Shown: positions 13,878 through 23,403, counted from the first letter of the stretch. The stretch: DNA of 40,971 nt from Herminiimonas sp. (GCA_028292665.1 JAQGLW010000001.1:1-40971); one strand, 5' to 3'. Notes: generated by a model from the sequence alone, not told the origin. Numbers and translations: made by a program.

Positions 13878-15416
13878 ATGAAAAAATATATCGTCGTTAA
13901 AATGGGCTTGGCCATCAGCACATTGATTTTTTCGCTCGCCGCTCAAGCACAAGGGGGATCGAAGGATATCAAGATAGTTCTGGCCACGGTGCTGGACACT
14001 GTCGAGCCATGCAATATGATGACCACCAGCGATACCGGCATCGTGTTGCGGCAAAATATCGTCGAGTCGCTGACTCAGATGGATCCGAAGAACAGTACGG
14101 CCTTGCCGCTTCTCGCCACAAGCTGGAAGCAAATGGATGAATCGGCTTCGACTTGGCGCATCACGTTGCGCAAGGGAGTCAAGTACCACGACGGCAGCGA
14201 TTTCAATGCCGAAGCCGTTGCTTCCGCAATCAATCGGCTGTTCAGTCCGCAACTCGGCTGCCGCGACCGGATCCGGTTGTTCGGCAAGAACAAGCTGACT
14301 CCAAAAGTTGTGGACGCGAATACGATCGATATCATTTCCGATCAACCCTTGCCTTTGATGCCGTCTTATCTCGCGCAGATCGGCATGACTTCTCCAAAGA
14401 TGGATAGCCTGAAACTGACGAGGCAACCAATTGGTACGGGGCCATACGTACTTGCAAGCTGGGACCCGGCACAAAACCTCGTCGTAAAAAGATTTGAAGG
14501 GTATTGGGGGAAAAAGCCGGAAGTTCAACAGGCCACTTACGTGTGGCGCTCCGAACCGGCGCTGCGCGCTTCAATGGTCGCGGTGGGCGAGGCCGACATC
14601 GGTACCGCAATTGCACTGCAGGATGCAACCAATCCGAAAACGGATTTCAGCTACCTCAATTCTGAAACTACGCGCATCCGCATGCTGAGCATGGCGCCGC
14701 CGCTCAACGACGTTCGAGTACGCAAGGCGTTGAATCTCGCAATTAACCGCCAGGCATTTATCGGCACTGTCTTGAGCCCGGGCGTCGTCCCGGCGACGCA
14801 GTATATGTTGCCCAACATCGCCGGTCACAATCCTGCGCTGAAGGTCTGGCCCTATGATCCGAATCAGGCGAAGCAGCTGCTGAAGGAAGCGCGTGCCGCC
14901 GGGGTGCCGGTGGACAAGGAAATCATTCTTTACGGAGGCGCCCATCAACATGCGAACGCAGCCGAGCTGTTGGAGAGCATGGTCAAGATGTGGCAGGACG
15001 TTGGGTTGAACGTTACGCTCAAGATGATCGAAAAGGTCCAGTTCGGGGCGATACGCCGCAAGCCCTATGCCGAAAACCGCCCGCCGACATTGTTTCACGA
15101 GCAGCATGACAATTCGAGCGGCGATGCGATATTCACCCTGTTGGTTTATTACCATTCCACCGGACAGCTGTCGGATCTGGCCGATCCGAAAATAGATCAA
15201 TTGCTTGACGAGGGCAGCAAATCGACCGGGGATAAGCGCCGCCGGCTTTTTCAGGAAGCGAACAGGATAATTCAACAGCAGATCATTCCTGACGTCATGC
15301 TGTACCACATGGCCGATCAGATACGGGTAAGCACGCGCCTGGAGTATCACCCGAACTTCACGACAGGCGGGAAGCTCGAGCTGAGCGACATCAAGTTCAA
15401 GAATGACATTAAATGA
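13878..15416 (+). CDS. ABC importer substrate-binding protein, DppA/OppA family (SBP family 5)
   Basis: A 512-residue periplasmic binding protein. The signal peptide is residues 1-24 (MKKYIVVKMGL, hydrophobic core, cleavage after AQA). Family 5 features are VLRQNIVESLTQMDP, WRITLRKGVKYHDGSDFNAEAV (about residues 93-114; the classic family 5 motif region) and PIGTGPYVL. The ATG at 13878 is used because it precedes the signal peptide and has GGAAG 5-9 bp upstream. It captures the ligand for the permeases at 15682 and 16601. Family 5 members bind peptides, nickel, opines or glycosides, but in aromatic clusters some bind aromatic acids or lignin oligomers; the ligand here is unknown. Confidence 0.9.
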   Translation: MKKYIVVKMGLAISTLIFSLAAQAQGGSKDIKIVLATVLDTVEPCNMMTTSDTGIVLRQNIVESLTQMDPKNSTALPLLATSWKQMDESASTWRITLRKGVKYHDGSDFNAEAVASAINRLFSPQLGCRDRIRLFGKNKLTPKVVDANTIDIISDQPLPLMPSYLAQIGMTSPKMDSLKLTRQPIGTGPYVLASWDPAQNLVVKRFEGYWGKKPEVQQATYVWRSEPALRASMVAVGEADIGTAIALQDATNPKTDFSYLNSETTRIRMLSMAPPLNDVRVRKALNLAINRQAFIGTVLSPGVVPATQYMLPNIAGHNPALKVWPYDPNQAKQLLKEARAAGVPVDKEIILYGGAHQHANAAELLESMVKMWQDVGLNVTLKMIEKVQFGAIRRKPYAENRPPTLFHEQHDNSSGDAIFTLLVYYHSTGQLSDLADPKIDQLLDEGSKSTGDKRRRLFQEANRIIQQQIIPDVMLYHMADQIRVSTRLEYHPNFTTGGKLELSDIKFKNDIK

Positions 15417-15421
15417 ATCGC

Positions 15422-15573
15422 GGCCTGCGTCGACAATGTGCAAGATGACGCAGGCCCGCTGACGGACGCGTGAACATGTTCGGCAACGACCTTTCACGGA
15501 TCACGCTGCAGGGGCAATTTCAGTATCGATGTGAGTTCATTGGCGGCAAGCGGGACGCAGCACGCTTGCCGCC
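15422..15573 (+). other. Two intercistronic RNA hairpins between binding protein and permease
   Basis: Hairpin 1 has perfect 10-bp arms GGCCTGCGTC (15422-15431) and GACGCAGGCC (15447-15456). Hairpin 2 has perfect 11-bp arms GGCGGCAAGCG (15542-15552) and CGCTTGCCGCC (15563-15573). Neither has a U-tract. In many importer operons such stems protect the upstream binding-protein mRNA and lower permease expression. Confidence 0.6.
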
Positions 15574-15681
15574 GGAACAGTGCCATCGTTTTGCACAGGC
15601 ATCGTCGCCGGATGCGGTTTGATTCAGCGGTGTTCTCTGCATCGAATGCCGTGATAGAAATTGGACAAACGGGAGAGTGGC

Positions 15682-16599
15682 ATGAGTAAGTATCTCGTAC
15701 AGAGGATACTTTACAGTTGTATCTCGATGATCGGTCTGATCGTCCTTGTATTCTTTTTTGCAAGGCTGACCGGTAATCCGGCAGATCTTTATTTGCCGAT
15801 CAATACTCCCCCGGATGTTCGGCAGGAATTTTCGCAATCGCACGGATTCAACGATCCGGCGCTCGTGCAATTCTCGCGGTTCGTCGTCAATCTTGCGCAT
15901 CTGGATTTAGGAGAATCGTTAAGGCAGCAAAGACCTGCGTTGACTATCGTTTTAGAGGCGTTTCCCACCACGCTGATGTTATCTGCGATAGCGATGGGCC
16001 TGGTCTTGTCGATTTCCATTGTCGCAGGTTCGCTTGCCGCCAGGCATCCGAACGGCGTATTCGATCGCATCGTGAGCCTTATTGCGCTGGCAAGCGCCAG
16101 TCTTCCGAATTTCTGGCTCGCCATCGTGAGCATTCTGATATTCGCCGTCGGACTGCGCTGGCTTCCGACATCCGGAGGCGGCAGCATTGCGCACTGGATA
16201 CTGCCTCTGCTGGTCCTTATCGTTCGTCCTTGCGGCATCATCGCGCAGGTTGTCCGCAGCTCGATGATCGACGCCCTGTCCTCAGCCTACGTGAAAACCG
16301 CGCGCGCCAAAGGCGTCCGGAAACGGAAAATCATCTTCATCCACGCTTTGCGCAATGCGATGCTGCCGGTGATGACCGTTGCCGGCGATCAGGCGGCCGG
16401 CATGATCAATGGCGCCGTAATCGTCGAGATGATATTTGGCTTTCCAGGGATCGGAAAATTGATGATCGACTCCATTTCGAATCGCGAATTCGTCATCATT
16501 CAGGCCGCCGTGATTGTCGTGGCGGCAGCGATTTTCCTGATGAATTTTCTGATCGATCTCACCTATGTGATGCTGGATCCGCGCATCAGGTACAACTAA
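15682..16599 (+). CDS. ABC importer permease, DppB-like
   Basis: A 305-residue inner-membrane permease with about six membrane segments (first at about 9-29, last at about 276-297). The cytoplasmic EAA loop that docks the ATPase is visible as AYVKTARAKGVRKRKIIFIHALRNAM split over about residues 198-223, containing the invariant ARAKG. The start at 15682 follows GGGAGAG. It partners with the permease at 16601, which starts 1 bp after this stop codon. Together they form the transmembrane channel of a peptide/opine-type (PepT family) importer. The ending LDPRIRY is typical of DppB. Confidence 0.93.
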   Translation: MSKYLVQRILYSCISMIGLIVLVFFFARLTGNPADLYLPINTPPDVRQEFSQSHGFNDPALVQFSRFVVNLAHLDLGESLRQQRPALTIVLEAFPTTLMLSAIAMGLVLSISIVAGSLAARHPNGVFDRIVSLIALASASLPNFWLAIVSILIFAVGLRWLPTSGGGSIAHWILPLLVLIVRPCGIIAQVVRSSMIDALSSAYVKTARAKGVRKRKIIFIHALRNAMLPVMTVAGDQAAGMINGAVIVEMIFGFPGIGKLMIDSISNREFVIIQAAVIVVAAAIFLMNFLIDLTYVMLDPRIRYN

Positions 16600-16600
16600 G

Positions 16601-17524
16601 ATGACACACAGTATTTCCACACCCTTATTCATCGAACGGAACAGGACCTCGCCAATGCGGCAAGCGTTCGTTCTGCTGTGGCGGGACAAATTCACGTTTG
16701 CCGCCGTGCTGTTTCTGCTGGCCGTTGTTTTCTGCGTGTTCTTCGGCAATTATTTTTTCGGTCAATACGCGAACGCGATCAACCTGCGGGCGCGCAACGC
16801 ACCGCCGCTATCGTTTGCGAATGGATGGATGTTCATTCTTGGCGGCGATGCCTTGGGCCGGGCCATTCTTGCCCGCGTGATCGTCGGCGCGCAAAACACG
16901 ATGGCCGTCGCGGCCGCCGCCGTGATCTGCTCCTTCGTGGTCGGCGTGACGCTCGGCCTTGTCGCAGGCTACCGGGACGGGTGGGTCGGCAACGTCATCA
17001 TGCGCTTCGCGGACGTTCTGATGAGCTTCCCGTCCCTGCTGCTCGCGCTGATCGTGCTTTACATACTCGAACCGGCAGTCAGCAACGTCGTGCTCGTGCT
17101 CGCCATCACCAGGGTGCCGATCTACATACGCACCACACGCGCGGAGGTGCTGGAAGTCCGCGAACGCATGTTCGTCACCGCTGCGCGGGTCATGGGAGCA
17201 AGTTCGACGCGAATCGTGCGGCGGCATATTCTGCCGATGGTGCTGCCTACTCTCGTAACCATCGCCACATTGGAGTTCGCGCTGGTCATGCTGGCGGAAT
17301 CCACGCTCAGTTTCCTGGGCCTGGGTATTCAGCCTCCCGCCTTCTCCTGGGGTTTGATGGTTGCGCAAGGGCAGAACTATTTAAGCATCGCCTGGTGGCT
17401 GGCGTTCTGGCCCGGCCTTGCGATCACTCTTACCGCCACATCGCTGAACCTGCTCGCGAACTGGCTTCGCATCGTCACTGATCCGGTGCAACGCTGGCGC
17501 CTGGATGCGAGGGGAGAGAAATAA
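16601..17524 (+). CDS. ABC importer permease, DppC-like
   Basis: A 307-residue permease with the DppC layout: a cytoplasmic N-terminal stretch, TM1 at about 32-52, a periplasmic loop containing ILGGDALGRAILARVIVGA (about 84-102, the conserved GTDxxGRD-like motif, here with GGDALGRA), then five more membrane segments. The EAA loop reads VTAARVMGASSTRIVRRHI. The PxFSWGLM segment near the C-terminus (about residues 245-252) is also typical. Its stop codon shares one base with the start of the ATPase gene at 17524. It acts with the DppB-like subunit. Confidence 0.93.
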   Translation: MTHSISTPLFIERNRTSPMRQAFVLLWRDKFTFAAVLFLLAVVFCVFFGNYFFGQYANAINLRARNAPPLSFANGWMFILGGDALGRAILARVIVGAQNTMAVAAAAVICSFVVGVTLGLVAGYRDGWVGNVIMRFADVLMSFPSLLLALIVLYILEPAVSNVVLVLAITRVPIYIRTTRAEVLEVRERMFVTAARVMGASSTRIVRRHILPMVLPTLVTIATLEFALVMLAESTLSFLGLGIQPPAFSWGLMVAQGQNYLSIAWWLAFWPGLAITLTATSLNLLANWLRIVTDPVQRWRLDARGEK

Positions 17525-19188
17525 TGGCCGAGAATACTCAGCATCTTCTGGAGGTGCAGAATCTCAGCGTCGATTTTCACACACGGTACGGAACAGTCAG
17601 TGCGGTGCGAGGCGTGAGCTGGCATATCGACCAGGGGGAAACTCTCGCAATCATCGGCGAAAGCGGATCGGGCAAGAGCGTCAGCACCTCCGCCATCATG
17701 GGCTTGATCGACACGCCTCCGGGAGTGATCCGGTCCGGCCGGATCATGTACGAGGGCGAGGATCTGCTTGCGATTTCAGAAGAGAAGCGGCGCAAGATCA
17801 ACGGATGCAAGATCGGAATGGTTTTCCAGGACACGCTTGCCGCGCTCAACCCGGTGTATTCCATAGGCTGGCAAGTCGCCGAAACGTTCCGCTCGCATGG
17901 CGTCGAGGGCGGCGAAGCCGACAAGAAAGCGCTCGAGCTGCTGGAGCGCGTGGGTCTGCGCAACGCGGCAAGCCGATTTGCCGATTATCCCCATCAGTTT
18001 TCCGGCGGACAGCGTCAGCGCATCATGATTGCGATGGCTATCGCTCTCAGGCCCAACCTGCTGATCGCCGATGAACCGACAACCGCACTTGACGTGACTG
18101 TGCAGGCCCGCATCTTGAAGCTCCTGAAGGAACTGCAGAAAGAAACCGGGATGGGCCTGCTGCTGATCACGCACGACCTCGGCGTCGTGGCCGGGGTGGC
18201 GGATCGCATCGCAGTGATGAACGGCGGACAAATTGTCGAGTCCGGAACGGTGCGGCAAATCTTGCAGGCTCCCACGCATGCATACACGCGTAAACTTCTC
18301 GGCGCAGTGCCTGGAAGACTGGGTTTTTCGTCTTGCGGCGCGGACCGGAGCGAAGAGGATAAATTGCTTGTGGTCCGCGACCTGGCAAAGCACTACGCCG
18401 CGCCGACCCGTCTGTTCCGGCGAAATTCAAACGCCGTCGAGCGCGCATTGGATGGCGTTTCTTTCGAGCTCAAGCGCGGCGAAACACTGGGCATCGTAGG
18501 GGAATCCGGATCGGGGAAATCCACCCTGGCGCGGACGCTGCTGGGGTTGGAAACGACGACGGCCGGAGATGTCCATTTCCGCGGCCGGAACATAACCAGC
18601 ATGTCGCGGTCGGAATTCTTCAATATCCGGCGCCATATTCAAATGGTATTTCAAGACCCGTCCGCATCGCTCAATCCGCGCATGACGATCGAAGAAATCA
18701 TTTGCGAGCCGTGGGCGATCCATCCCGACGTCTTGCCGCGCAAGAAATGGCGTTCGCGGGCCGGAGAGTTGCTGGAGCAGGTCGGACTCAAGGCGACCGA
18801 CGCCAACAGGAATCCGCATCAGTTTTCAGGGGGGCAGCGGCAGCGCATCGCCATCGCAAGAGCGCTCGCCCTGCAACCGGAAATCATTATTTGCGATGAA
18901 GCCGTGTCCTCTCTCGACGTGTCGATTCAGGCGCAGGTCATTGCGCTGCTCAAGAAATTGAAAGCCGATTACGGACTGTCCTATCTGTTCATTGCCCACA
19001 ATCTTCCGGTCGTGCGCGATTTCGCCGATCGTCTTCTCGTCATGTATCGGGGGAAAATCGTGGAGCAAGGCACGACCGAGGAAGTGTTTACGAACCCTCG
19101 GCATCAATATACGAAAGACCTCCTGGCGTCGGATCCGATTTTGAACATAAACGTACCTGTAGAAGCGCCGCTGGCGCACGTCGTGTGA
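17524..19188 (+). CDS. ABC importer ATPase, fused DppD-DppF type
   Basis: A 554-residue protein with two complete nucleotide-binding domains. Domain 1 has Walker A GESGSGKS (residues 45-52), signature FSGGQRQR and Walker B LLIADEPTTALD. Domain 2 (from about residue 280) repeats GESGSGKST, FSGGQRQR and IIICDEAVSSLD. Walker B of domain 2 has EAVSS instead of EPTSA, a common tolerated variant. The oligopeptide C-terminal extension with HAYTRKLL and HQYTKDLL follows each domain. The two halves correspond to separate DppD and DppF in Escherichia coli. The gene overlaps the permease stop by one base, completing the operon. Confidence 0.94.
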   Translation: MAENTQHLLEVQNLSVDFHTRYGTVSAVRGVSWHIDQGETLAIIGESGSGKSVSTSAIMGLIDTPPGVIRSGRIMYEGEDLLAISEEKRRKINGCKIGMVFQDTLAALNPVYSIGWQVAETFRSHGVEGGEADKKALELLERVGLRNAASRFADYPHQFSGGQRQRIMIAMAIALRPNLLIADEPTTALDVTVQARILKLLKELQKETGMGLLLITHDLGVVAGVADRIAVMNGGQIVESGTVRQILQAPTHAYTRKLLGAVPGRLGFSSCGADRSEEDKLLVVRDLAKHYAAPTRLFRRNSNAVERALDGVSFELKRGETLGIVGESGSGKSTLARTLLGLETTTAGDVHFRGRNITSMSRSEFFNIRRHIQMVFQDPSASLNPRMTIEEIICEPWAIHPDVLPRKKWRSRAGELLEQVGLKATDANRNPHQFSGGQRQRIAIARALALQPEIIICDEAVSSLDVSIQAQVIALLKKLKADYGLSYLFIAHNLPVVRDFADRLLVMYRGKIVEQGTTEEVFTNPRHQYTKDLLASDPILNINVPVEAPLAHVV

Positions 19189-19224
19189 TGAGGCAGGCGG
19201 TTTTTGAATGTATGTGCGGTAACG

Positions 19225-19259
19225 GGTCGATAACTGCGGCACTACGTGCCGATTCGACC
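19225..19259 (+). terminator. Hairpin between ABC ATPase and FAH-family genes
   Basis: CGGCAC (19237-19242), TAC, GTGCCG (19246-19251) forms an inner stem, and GGTCGA (19225-19230) with TCGACC (19254-19259) closes it with a small internal loop. It is followed by TGATTTTGTT, a partly U-rich tract, so it may terminate the importer transcript partially. Confidence 0.5.
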
Positions 19260-19290
19260 TGATTTTGTTAATTAACATTGGAGTTTATTC

Positions 19291-19974
19291 ATGAAATTCG
19301 CGATACCTTTGCCTGAAGTCACCACTGTCCCGGTTGTGGGAGGCGATCCCTTCCCGGTTCGCCGCATCTATTGCGTCGGGCGTAATTACGCGGCGCATGC
19401 TAGAGAAATGGGACACGATCCTAATCGTGAAGAGCCGTTTTTTTTCATGAAACCGGCTGATGCGATCGTGCCGACCGATACCGTCGTTCCCTATCCGTCG
19501 AAAACAAGTGACTATCATCACGAGATCGAACTGGTTGTCGCGCTCGGCAAAGGCGGGTCCAACGTTCCGGTGGAAAAAGCGCTCGGCCTGGTTTACGGCT
19601 ATGCCGTCGGCCTCGACATGACGCGGCGCGACTTGCAAAGCGTGGCGAAAAAGATGAGCCGTCCATGGGATCTGAGCAAGGGCTTCGACCAGTCGGCGCC
19701 GTGCGCTCCGCTCTCGCTGGCATCGAAGATAGGACATCCGGACAAAGGTGAAATCTGGCTCAAGGTGAACGGCGAAGTCCGGCAGCACGGTGATCTTTCG
19801 GATCTCATCTGGAATATCAGCGAAACAATCGCTTACCTGTCGAACTTTGTCGAGCTTGCGCCTGGAGATCTGATCTTCACCGGAACGCCTGAAGGTGTGG
19901 GGGCTGTCAACAAGGGCGACGTCCTCGAAGGACATGTCGATGGCCTGACAAATCTGACTGTCACCATAGGCTGA
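19291..19974 (+). CDS. Fumarylacetoacetate hydrolase (FAH) family protein
   Basis: A 227-residue single-domain FAH protein. The N-terminal motif IYCVGRNYAAHAREMG carries the expected His36. The metal ligands of the family are present as Glu78 and Glu80 in HHEIELV and Asp109 in VGLDMTRRDLQ. The C-terminal LIFTGTPEGVG is diagnostic. Members hydrolyse C-C bonds of acylpyruvates (fumarylpyruvate, as in the gentisate route), isomerise or decarboxylate homoprotocatechuate intermediates, or act on oxaloacetate. The length and sequence best fit the fumarylpyruvate hydrolase-like subgroup. Its place next to an HpaI-type aldolase suggests a step after ring cleavage. GGAG lies 6-10 bp before the ATG. 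Confidence 0.9.
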   Translation: MKFAIPLPEVTTVPVVGGDPFPVRRIYCVGRNYAAHAREMGHDPNREEPFFFMKPADAIVPTDTVVPYPSKTSDYHHEIELVVALGKGGSNVPVEKALGLVYGYAVGLDMTRRDLQSVAKKMSRPWDLSKGFDQSAPCAPLSLASKIGHPDKGEIWLKVNGEVRQHGDLSDLIWNISETIAYLSNFVELAPGDLIFTGTPEGVGAVNKGDVLEGHVDGLTNLTVTIG

Positions 19975-20122
19975 CCACACCGATGTCGATCATGACAACG
20001 CGGCGCTACGGCAATACGAGCCTGATCCATTCGGCGATAAAGGTATCGATGCCTGTGCACCGCATTGTCCTGAATGCCGGTGCCGGATTTCTCATCGATC
20101 ATCGGATGCCGGAGCGGAGTGA

Positions 20123-21520
20123 ATGATTGCCGCTTCCAAGCAACCGATGATCGTGCCAATGGTGGTGGCAACCGCGTTCTTCCTGGAAAATTTTGACGGA
20201 ACGGTAGTCACCACCGCGTTGCCGGCCATGGCAATATCTTTCCAGTCGACTCCGGTAGAGCTGAGTATCGGCGTCACCGCTTATATGCTCACTGTCGCCA
20301 TATTCATATCGGTAAGCGGGTGGCTTGTCGATCGTTATGGCGCGCGTACTGTTTTTCGCGGAGCAATCGCACTGTTCACGCTGGCGTCGATACTCTGCGG
20401 CCTTTCCGAAACGCTTGTTCAATTTACGCTGGCGCGCATCCTGCAGGGCATCGGCGGCGCGATGATGGTGCCCGTGGGACGGCTTATCGTCCTGCGCAGC
20501 GTCGAGAAAAAGCAGTTTGTCCGCGCCATGTCGTTTGTGACAGTGCCCTCCGTCCTCGGGCAGGTACTGGGTCCTCCGGTCGGAGGATTCATTACCACCT
20601 ATTTTTCCTGGAAGTGGATTTTCTTCCTGAATGTGCCGATCGGGATTCTCGGCATAGTGCTGGTCACGGTCGTAATAGAGAATTTCCGGCAACCGGATAC
20701 GCCGCGGCTCGACTGGACAGGATTTTTGCTGACGGGCGCGTCAATCGGGTGCCTGATGTACGGGCTCGATCTGATTGTCAGGACAACGGTTAACCAGACG
20801 GCGATTCTGATTTTTATCGGAGCAGGCATTGCGGTCGGCGCGATCGCGTTGCTGCATGCGCGACGCCGCGCCAACGCGATCATCGACCTTTCGCTTTTGA
20901 AGGTGCCGACCTTTTCGATATTGCTGCTGGGCGGACTCGGTTTTCGCATGTCCGTCGGCGCAGTGGGCTTTTTATTGCCGCTTCAAATGCAGGTCGGTTT
21001 CGGCATGACCGCTTTCGCCTCGGGAGCGCTGACGCTTTTTGTCGCGGTGGGCACGTTCATGATGAAGACGGCGGGGCCGCCGATACTGCGCCGATTCGGT
21101 TTCCGCAGCGTCCTTATCGCCAACGGCGTAATCGGCGCGGTTTCAATTCTGGTGTACGCGTTCTTTACGCCGTCGACATCGTTTCTGATCATTGCCATCG
21201 TTCTCTTCTGCGGAGGCCTGTTCAGGTCGCTTCAGTTTACGAGTATTAACACGGTTGCTTACGCCGATATCCCGCCGTCGAGAATGAGCTCCGCGACGAG
21301 CCTCGCAAGCACTGCGGACCGGTTCGGCATCGGTGCGGGAGTTTCAATGAGCGCGATTCTGCTCCACTTGGTGACGGGCCCCGGCAAAACGGCGGCGCCG
21401 GTCGATTTCCAGATCGTTTTTTTTGAAGTTGCCGTTCTGGCGATGATTTCGACGCTTCCCTTTTTGCGATTGGAACGCAACGCGGGTACCGAATTGAGCG
21501 GCCATCGGCAAGGCGGATGA
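20123..21520 (+). CDS. MFS transporter, DHA2 (EmrB/QacA) type
   Basis: A 465-residue protein with about 14 membrane segments, the DHA2 layout. The opening FFLENFDGTVVTTALPAMA is the family's motif D1 (LDxTIVNVALP-like). Motif A is GWLVDRYGARTVF (about residues 66-78) and motif C-like GQVLGPPVGG lies at about 149-158. Such proteins export drugs or organic acids using the proton gradient, though some in catabolic clusters handle aromatic acids. GGAGTG lies 5-10 bp before the ATG. It lies between the FAH gene and the ferredoxin gene on the same strand and may share their transcript. Confidence 0.9.
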   Translation: MIAASKQPMIVPMVVATAFFLENFDGTVVTTALPAMAISFQSTPVELSIGVTAYMLTVAIFISVSGWLVDRYGARTVFRGAIALFTLASILCGLSETLVQFTLARILQGIGGAMMVPVGRLIVLRSVEKKQFVRAMSFVTVPSVLGQVLGPPVGGFITTYFSWKWIFFLNVPIGILGIVLVTVVIENFRQPDTPRLDWTGFLLTGASIGCLMYGLDLIVRTTVNQTAILIFIGAGIAVGAIALLHARRRANAIIDLSLLKVPTFSILLLGGLGFRMSVGAVGFLLPLQMQVGFGMTAFASGALTLFVAVGTFMMKTAGPPILRRFGFRSVLIANGVIGAVSILVYAFFTPSTSFLIIAIVLFCGGLFRSLQFTSINTVAYADIPPSRMSSATSLASTADRFGIGAGVSMSAILLHLVTGPGKTAAPVDFQIVFFEVAVLAMISTLPFLRLERNAGTELSGHRQGG

Positions 21521-21592
21521 CAGCGCCGCCGGGCGCAAATGAAATATCGGGTTCTTGATCGGGAAAATATTTTTGGAAGGGTGAACCGCATT

Positions 21593-21940
21593 ATGTCTAC
21601 CGACCGGAAGCTGCTGCGGCTCTGTAGTGTCTCGGACGTATCGGCAAACCGCCCAATGCGGTGCGAGGCGGAAAAATCCGTTTATGCCGTATTCCGGCTC
21701 GGCGCGGAATATTTCGTTATTTCCGATGCTTGCACCCATGGGCCCGGCTCGCTGTCCGAGGGATATGTCGAGGGTTCGGAAGTCGAATGCCCGTTCCATA
21801 GCGGACGCTTCGATATCCGTACCGGTTTTGCCACGGAGCCTCCCTGCACCGAACCGGTCAATACATGGAAGGTGCATATCGTCGACGAACAGATTTTCAT
21901 CGACCCGGCCGAAACAAGTGCGGCCGGGTGCGCCCGGTGA
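21593..21940 (+). CDS. Rieske-type [2Fe-2S] ferredoxin (1)
   Basis: A 115-residue electron carrier of the naphthalene/biphenyl dioxygenase ferredoxin type. The cluster ligands are Cys47 and His49 (CTHG) and Cys66 and His69 (CPFHSGRFD). It would pass electrons from a reductase to a terminal Rieske oxygenase. The ATG at 21593 is preferred, with GGAAGG 13 bp upstream; a GTG at 21581 is in frame but touches that site. No reductase is found in the window. Whether it serves the phthalate-type oxygenases (which usually use a reductase directly) or the dioxygenase at 27278 is open. Confidence 0.9.
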   Translation: MSTDRKLLRLCSVSDVSANRPMRCEAEKSVYAVFRLGAEYFVISDACTHGPGSLSEGYVEGSEVECPFHSGRFDIRTGFATEPPCTEPVNTWKVHIVDEQIFIDPAETSAAGCAR

Positions 21941-22262
21941 ACGCTGGATGGATGAAGCCATGCATGGCCGCTACGGAGCCTCTCTTTGAGGCAACCATGC
22001 AAGCGCTCAATGCGGCCTTTATCGTCCATAACCAGGTGCCGCGCCGCGGCTGTCTGCGGCGGGAAGACGATCGATAAATTTGGCGGCGCAGGAAATCTGC
22101 CGTTCTTGCGAAACTGGGGCAGCGCCATTCCGCTGCGGCGTGACCGGGGGGCCTATTAATTTCAAAAAAATTTCTATCGGAAATAGGGCCGCATACCGGC
22201 GCTGGCAGCATCAATAAATACAATGCACGGATTTCAATAAGACGACTTAGGGGGTTCTTTCA
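21941..22262. other. Gap upstream of the porin gene
   Basis: No supported gene in these 322 bp. A small hairpin GCCTC (21978-21982)/GAGGC (21988-21992) sits 37 bp after the ferredoxin stop, enclosed by GCATGG/CCATGC. The AT-rich part 22155-22235 presumably carries the porin promoter. AGGGGG precedes the porin start by about 8 bp. Confidence 0.4.
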
Positions 22263-23303
22263 ATGAAAAAATTAATAATCGCACTCGCAGTTTCAGGCGC
22301 TTTTGCAGGCACGGCTTCTGCACAATCATCCGTTACGATATCCGGCATCATCGGCGTAGGGGTTTCTTCGATAAGCGGCGCGACGAAGGGTGCGTCGAAC
22401 TACACGGAAGGCAACGAATTGAAGATGGCCCAGGACAGCAAGGTTCCTTCGCGGCTGGTTTTTCGCGGCACGGAAGATCTTGGCGGCGGAATGGCTGCAA
22501 TATTCCTGCTGGACAAAGGGTTCAATGTGGATGACGGAACGGAAACGCTGGGCGGCGCATATCGCGAATCTTACGTCGGCCTGAGAACCGGTTACGGCAC
22601 TATTACGCTGGGCCGCCAATTCCATCCGCTGTTCAATGTTCGTGATGATTTCGATCCGACCGCCGATTCCAGCAACCTGATGGCAACCGCCGGTTTTCGC
22701 ATGAATAATTCCATCATGTACGCGACCCCGGTGGCAGCCGGTTTCTACGGCAAGCTGGCCTATGGTTTCGGCGAAGTTGCCGGCAACACCTCGGCCAGCC
22801 GCGCAGTCGGCGGATATATCGGCTATGGAAACGGTCCGGTTGCCGCCAAGCTGGGTTACAACAATCTGAATGACGCATTGGGCGCCAATAGCGCCAAAAA
22901 TACGCTATTGGCCGGCAGCTACAATTTCGGCGTCGCTACCGGATTCCTCGCTTACGGCGTCAACAAAGGGGCTGTCACGAGCGGGGTTTATTCCATTGCG
23001 GACAGCACCGACATGCTGATCGGCGCAAGAGTTCCTTTCGGGGCAAGCACCTTGGCAGCCACTTACATTCGCAAGGATGACAAGACCGCCACCGACGCCG
23101 ATGCGAAGCAGATCCAGCTGTACTATGCTTATTCATTGTCGAAGCGCACCACTCTCTACTCGATATACACGCGCATCAACAATAGCGCCAATGCCATGTA
23201 CACCACCGCCCATGCCGCAGCTGCTCCTACCGCGGCTCAATACGCGCTGGGCGCACGTCCGGCCGATCGGGAGTTCAGTGTCGGGATGCGTCATAGCTTC
23301 TAG
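22263..23303 (+). CDS. General porin (Gram-negative trimeric, Burkholderiales type)
   Basis: A 346-residue outer-membrane beta-barrel. The signal peptide is residues 1-20 (MKKLIIALAVSGAFAGTASA, cut before QSS). It opens with SSVTISGIIGVGV and has SRLVFRGTEDLGGGMAAIF and YVGLRTGYGTITLGRQFHP, the standard Bordetella/Burkholderia porin pattern (usually SRxGFKGxEDLGxGLKAxF). It ends in MRHSF, with the terminal Phe needed for barrel assembly. At 346 residues it is near the normal length. It would admit small anionic substrates into the periplasm, fitting the catabolic and import genes nearby. It has its own strong terminator and is probably monocistronic. Confidence 0.95.
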   Translation: MKKLIIALAVSGAFAGTASAQSSVTISGIIGVGVSSISGATKGASNYTEGNELKMAQDSKVPSRLVFRGTEDLGGGMAAIFLLDKGFNVDDGTETLGGAYRESYVGLRTGYGTITLGRQFHPLFNVRDDFDPTADSSNLMATAGFRMNNSIMYATPVAAGFYGKLAYGFGEVAGNTSASRAVGGYIGYGNGPVAAKLGYNNLNDALGANSAKNTLLAGSYNFGVATGFLAYGVNKGAVTSGVYSIADSTDMLIGARVPFGASTLAATYIRKDDKTATDADAKQIQLYYAYSLSKRTTLYSIYTRINNSANAMYTTAHAAAAPTAAQYALGARPADREFSVGMRHSF

Positions 23304-23376
23304 TAGTTCGTCACGCTTCCATTCACGGGTTCTGCCGGACGAAAGTCATGGCGATAATGAAAGCCGTTGCTGTTTG

Positions 23377-23403
23377 AAAGGGCGCCCATCGGCGCCCTTT
23401 TTT
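23377..23403 (+). terminator. Intrinsic terminator of the porin gene
   Basis: Perfect 10-bp stem AAAGGGCGCC (23377-23386) and GGCGCCCTTT (23391-23400) with loop CATC, followed by further T residues to 23403. It is 73 bp after the porin stop. Confidence 0.93.
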
